Below, one piece after another: positions 36,534 through 39,949 of a DNA stretch of 39,949 bases. The notes under the pieces were generated by a model. That model worked only from the letters and a program-made list of their open reading frames with translations. It searched no databases and was not told where the DNA came from. Both the position numbers and the translations under genes were made by a program. The stretch spans positions 1-39,949 of the forward strand of contig JASJBD010000058.1 in the NCBI GenBank assembly GCA_030066665.1, in the 5' to 3' direction. Every line of letters begins with the position of its first letter. The first letter of the stretch is position 1. Source of the DNA: Gammaproteobacteria bacterium (GTDB lineage: Bacteria > Pseudomonadota > Gammaproteobacteria > Steroidobacterales > GCA-2729495).

Positions 36534-37676
36534 TCAGCTGGCGCGCCGTGACGACGCTGCCGCGTCCTTGATTTCTTCTTCGTAAGCTTTGGCGAAGTCT
36601 TCGGCAAATGATTCTGGCAGGTGTCCTGATTCGTGATGGGTCAGAACGTTGAAGCTCTCTGCGTAGAGTTCCCAGTATTTTAGTTTGTTGGCCCCGGACA
36701 GCAACGCATTGCGTTTTAGTCCGCGGTCGAATCGCATCTGCAATTCTTCCGGGTCAAAGCGTTCGATCATGTCCTGCAATGCGCGTTGCATCGCATTGAG
36801 CAGCGCCTGCTCGTGATTCTTGATGTCCTGGAATGACGCTTCGATCGCATCTTCGGCAGGCAGGTACGCACTGCCGCGGTTACCGAGCAGGTAGGTCAGC
36901 GCCTCGGCCACGCCGGGGGCAAACTTGAGCGGGTTGTTCTGTTCGCGCTGAATCAGCGTCTGTGAAATCCGGAAGTCTTCCTTCACCTGGGCACGCTCAT
37001 GCAGCAGTTCTGTCAGGCCCGCCACCATCAAACGCAACAGATTGCCAGCCGTGCGCATGATCTCTGCGGGTGGCGTGCCGGCAAGGTCCCGCGGATCGAG
37101 GCCGGCGGACTCCAGCAACGTATTCAGCGCGCGCTGTTCGCTTTCGGCGGTAGCCAGCGACGGCATCTCGATCACTTCGCTGAGCTGGCTGATGCGTGAC
37201 GAACCCTCCGGCGACGCCAGGTGCTGTTCCAGCGCATTGTCCTCTACCAGGTAGTTTTCCTGGACCATCTGCAGTTCCATCGACGGGTCCTCCGGAACCT
37301 GCTGGGCCCGTGCCACGGAGTCGGGCATCACGGCCGATTTTTCTTCTTCGCTTTCGCTACTGATGGCGCACGCCACGTCGAACGCGCCAAGACGCAGTCG
37401 GTCGCCGTCGAAGAGTCGCTGCGGATGGCCCCGGCCAACCGGGGTATCGGAGCCGTTAACGAAGACGCCGTTGCGACTCGTGTCGACCAGGTAGTACGCA
37501 CCGCCATGAAAATCGATCAGGGCGTGCCGCCCCGAGACATAACGCTTCGGATCGGGCAGGACCCAGTCATTGTCCAGCGCCCGCCCGATGCTGCCGCCAC
37601 AGGAGTCAAACTCCTTCTCGTGCTCATCGCCGAGGAGCTGGGCATTTTCACTGACTATGCGGAGGCGCAATGGCAT
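36534..37676 (-). CDS. tagH: Type VI secretion-associated FHA protein TagH-like (orphan)
   Basis: This encodes 380 residues. An N-terminal FHA domain (about 5-105) has the phosphothreonine-binding signature SIGRALDNDWVLPD, SGRHALI and DTSRNGVFVNG. A middle acidic region (105-210) leads to the C-terminal domain typical of TagH (about 240-365), including NPLKFAPGVAEALTYLL, LNAMQRALQDMIERFDPEEL and KYWELYAESFNVL. In T6SS loci TagH takes part in threonine-phosphorylation control of assembly. No other T6SS gene (tssA-M, ppkA, pppA) is within the window on either side. The ATG at 37676 has GGAG upstream. The symbol is by family resemblance. Confidence 0.82.
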   Translation of the reverse strand: MPLRLRIVSENAQLLGDEHEKEFDSCGGSIGRALDNDWVLPDPKRYVSGRHALIDFHGGAYYLVDTSRNGVFVNGSDTPVGRGHPQRLFDGDRLRLGAFDVACAISSESEEEKSAVMPDSVARAQQVPEDPSMELQMVQENYLVEDNALEQHLASPEGSSRISQLSEVIEMPSLATAESEQRALNTLLESAGLDPRDLAGTPPAEIMRTAGNLLRLMVAGLTELLHERAQVKEDFRISQTLIQREQNNPLKFAPGVAEALTYLLGNRGSAYLPAEDAIEASFQDIKNHEQALLNAMQRALQDMIERFDPEELQMRFDRGLKRNALLSGANKLKYWELYAESFNVLTHHESGHLPESFAEDFAKAYEEEIKDAAASSRRAS

Positions 37677-37827
37677 CCGGGCTCTCCATCAATCGCGCAC
37701 GCCCGGCACCCGCAGTCCGGACGGTTTGCTTCCCGCTCGGGATCATGCCCCGTATCCAGCCCAGGTACCCCGCCGCAGTTCACATTTTCCCGGCGCCCGC
37801 GCCGTTACCGGAAACCGTGAACTTGGC

Positions 37828-37833
37828 TATAAT
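37828..37833 (+). promoter_or_regulatory. Consensus -10 box for the DUF1820 gene
   Basis: TATAAT is a perfect -10 box. The 17-bp-spaced -35 TTACCG (37805-37810) is weak. It lies about 60 bp before the ATG at 37896, in the divergent gap with tagH. Confidence 0.55.
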
Positions 37834-37895
37834 TAAGGGCTTGTTGTCGCGGGCTCGGCGCGCCCATTTGACAAAATCCCGGAGAAGGCAAAGTG

Positions 37896-38240
37896 ATGGC
37901 GGCCAAACGCCTGTATAAGCTTATGTTCATGAACCAGGGCAAGATCTACGAGATCTATGCCCGTCACGTGTCGCATGGCGGCATGTTCGGTTTTGTCGAG
38001 GTCGAGGAACTGGTATTTGGCGAGCGGACGACGGTCGTGGTCGATCCGGCCGAGGAGCGCATCCAGAGCGAGTTCGCGGGCGTCAAACGCAGCTTTATTC
38101 CAATGCATGCCATCCTCAGGATCGACGAGGTCGAGAAGCAGGGCGTCAGCAAAGTGACAGACGCCGAAGGCAGCAACGTGACGCAGTTCCCGATGCCGGT
38201 TTACACACCTGGCGGGCAGGGCGGCGATCAGGGTCGCTGA
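37896..38240 (+). CDS. DUF1820 family protein
   Basis: This encodes 114 residues, soluble and without signal peptide. The family opening [19 protein letters not shown], followed by [12 protein letters not shown] and [17 protein letters not shown], is diagnostic of this small gammaproteobacterial family, whose function is unknown. GGAGAAGG lies 7 nt before the ATG at 37896; the frame could also start at the adjoining GTG (37893). It stands 53 bp before purL and may share its promoter. Confidence 0.9.
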   Translation: MAAKRLYKLMFMNQGKIYEIYARHVSHGGMFGFVEVEELVFGERTTVVVDPAEERIQSEFAGVKRSFIPMHAILRIDEVEKQGVSKVTDAEGSNVTQFPMPVYTPGGQGGDQGR

Positions 38241-38293
38241 CGCCGCGCGTGTCACAATCCCGGGCGCGCTCAGACGAAGTACCAACGCCCAGT

Positions 38294-39949
38294 ATGCTGA
38301 TTCTGCCCGGTCCGACCGCATTGACGCGATATCGGCGCGCCAAACTGTTGCACGCGCTCCAGCGCGAGCGACCGGTGATCGAGGACGTTGCGGCCCGGTT
38401 TCTGCATTTCGTCGACCTTGCCGAACCGCGCGATCGGGATATCCGCGAGCGGCTGGACGCGCTGCTGAATTACGGTACACCGGCCGAATGGGCGACGGAC
38501 AGTGAGTCGCGTGTCGTAACGCCGCGTTTCGGCACGATTTCACCGTGGTCGAGCAAAGCGACAGATATCGCGCATACCTGCGGGCTGGCGGCCGTGCACC
38601 GCATCGAGCGCGGTGTCCAATATACGTTGCATTCGGCGGAACCACTCGCAGCCAGTGACTGGGATGCGGTTCTGCCGCTGCTGCACGACCGAATGACCGA
38701 GACGGTACTGGCGATGCCGGACGCGGCGCAGGCGCTGTTCGCAACACATGAGCCCGCGCCGCTGGCGGTCGTGCCGTTGCAGCGCGACGGGATCGACGCC
38801 CTCGAGCGCGCCAATGTGGAGTTCGGGCTGGCCCTGTCCGCGGACGAAATCGCCTACCTGGGCGACAAGTACCAAAGTCTGGGACGGGATCCGACCGACG
38901 CTGAACTGATGATGTTTGCGCAGGTCAATTCCGAGCATTGCCGGCACAAGATCTTCAATGCGCACTGGACGATCGACGGCGAGACGCAGCGCGACAGCCT
39001 GTTCGACATGATTCGTTCCACGCACGCGGCAACGCCGGACGGTGTGCTCAGCGCGTACCAGGACAATTCTGCCGTCATCGCTGGCGGCCCCGGGCGCCGC
39101 TTTGTTGCTGATACGGAAAGTCACGAGTATCAGTCGCACGCTGAGCCCGTGCATATCCTGATGAAAGTCGAGACCCACAATCATCCGACCGCGATCTCGC
39201 CGTTCCCCGGTGCCGCCACCGGCAGTGGCGGCGAGATCCGGGACGAAGGCGCGACCGGGCGCGGCGCGCGGCCGAAAGCCGGACTGACCGGGTTTACGGT
39301 CTCCGACCTCGAGCTGCCCGGCGATCGGCAGCCTTGGGAACGCGGTCCCGGACGGCCGGATCGCATCGCATCGCCGCTGCAAATCATGCTGGAGGGCCCG
39401 ATCGGAGGAGCGTCTTTCAACAACGAATTCGGGCGGCCCAATATCCTCGGTTACTTCCGGACTTTCGCCGCAGCCGGGCGGCGTGGAAAGAGCTGGGGTT
39501 ACCACAAGCCGATCATGATTGCCGGCGGCATGGGGGCGATTCGGCCGGCCGACGTCGACAAGCAGGACGCCGAGGCGCGCAATTTGCTGGTCGTGCTTGG
39601 CGGACCGGCGATGTTGATCGGCCTCGGTGGTGGCGCCGCGTCATCGATGGGCAGCGGCACGAGCTCGGCGGATCTCGATTTCGCGTCGGTACAACGCGGG
39701 AATCCGGAAATGCAACGCCGCGCGCAGCAGGTCATCGACAGTTGCTGGTCGGCCGGGTACCGGGAGACCGGCAATCCGATTGGCATTATTCATGATGTGG
39801 GCGCCGGCGGATTGTCCAACGCCGTGCCCGAGGTTGTCGATCACAGCAAGCTCGGGGCGCAACTCGAACTGCGCGAAGTGCCGAACGCCGAGCCCGGCAT
39901 GTCGCCGCTGGAAATCTGGTGCAACGAGGCCCAGGAACGCTACGTCATG
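38294..39949 (+). CDS. purL: Phosphoribosylformylglycinamidine synthase, N-terminal part (cut by window end)
   Basis: The frame is open from ATG 38294 to the last base, 552 codons, with no stop. The family enzyme is about 1,290 residues in gammaproteobacteria, so roughly 40% is present: the N-terminal domain (1-~160, [31 protein letters not shown]) and the first FGAM synthase unit with [31 protein letters not shown] and [19 protein letters not shown]. The enzyme makes FGAM from FGAR, ATP and glutamine in purine synthesis. The large single-chain form also carries a C-terminal glutaminase, which lies beyond this window. No ribosome site is evident before the ATG. Confidence 0.95.
   Translation, partial: MLILPGPTALTRYRRAKLLHALQRERPVIEDVAARFLHFVDLAEPRDRDIRERLDALLNYGTPAEWATDSESRVVTPRFGTISPWSSKATDIAHTCGLAAVHRIERGVQYTLHSAEPLAASDWDAVLPLLHDRMTETVLAMPDAAQALFATHEPAPLAVVPLQRDGIDALERANVEFGLALSADEIAYLGDKYQSLGRDPTDAELMMFAQVNSEHCRHKIFNAHWTIDGETQRDSLFDMIRSTHAATPDGVLSAYQDNSAVIAGGPGRRFVADTESHEYQSHAEPVHILMKVETHNHPTAISPFPGAATGSGGEIRDEGATGRGARPKAGLTGFTVSDLELPGDRQPWERGPGRPDRIASPLQIMLEGPIGGASFNNEFGRPNILGYFRTFAAAGRRGKSWGYHKPIMIAGGMGAIRPADVDKQDAEARNLLVVLGGPAMLIGLGGGAASSMGSGTSSADLDFASVQRGNPEMQRRAQQVIDSCWSAGYRETGNPIGIIHDVGAGGLSNAVPEVVDHSKLGAQLELREVPNAEPGMSPLEIWCNEAQERYVM

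Overview
This is a GC-rich stretch of a gammaproteobacterial chromosome. The marker gene orders are typical of that class: ihfB-lapA-lapB, thrS-infC-rpmI-rplT-pheS-pheT-ihfA-merR with flanking tRNAs, and feoA-feoB. A fused aspartate kinase/diaminopimelate decarboxylase (lysAC), proteins with VPxPA-type exosortase sorting tails, a large TonB-dependent receptor and an orphan TagH suggest the Xanthomonadales/Steroidobacterales/Woeseiaceae neighbourhood. That placement is an inference from gene content, not a search result. No IS element, integrase, prophage or CRISPR array was seen.

Layout: (1) 1-245 is a near-perfect inverted duplication of the 3' end of ihfB, most simply a fold-back artefact at a contig end; the real sequence resumes at about 105. 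lapA-lapB (LPS assembly/LpxC control) follow, then a secreted ComEA-like protein. (2) 2.2-7.9 kb is mostly minus strand: an MDR-family reductase with a Tat-like leader, a PEP-CTERM protein, an M48 lipoprotein protease coupled to a glutathione peroxidase, tRNA-Asn and aspC, with uvrB divergent. (3) 10.0-17.7 kb holds an intergenic palindromic repeat, tRNA-Val, the translation operon thrS-infC (AUC start)-rpmI-rplT-pheS-pheT-ihfA-merR, and tRNA-Pro. (4) 17.7-23.5 kb is a cell-envelope block: a second PEP-CTERM protein, a TonB-dependent receptor and a protein with three choice-of-anchor-D repeats and a Gly-rich/TM/Arg tail. A 24-codon membrane-peptide ORF lies antisense to its end.

(5) 23.7-33.8 kb has an AI-2E-type permease, an atypical class III cyclase-like protein, a D-2-hydroxyacid (glycolate/2-hydroxyglutarate type) dehydrogenase, ilvD, lysAC, a DUF411 protein and a DUF4397 lipoprotein. 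(6) 33.8-36.5 kb is a Feo ferrous-iron operon (feoA-feoB-Cys-rich membrane protein) under a clear Fur box that overlaps its promoter. (7) 36.5-39.9 kb has an orphan T6SS-type FHA protein (TagH), a DUF1820 gene and the first 552 codons of purL, cut by the window end.

Most genes are ordinary housekeeping genes. The accessory signals worth following are the surface-sorting block, the cyclase-like protein, the 24-aa peptide, the intergenic repeat and the orphan TagH. I found no convincing evidence of a wholly new multi-gene system.
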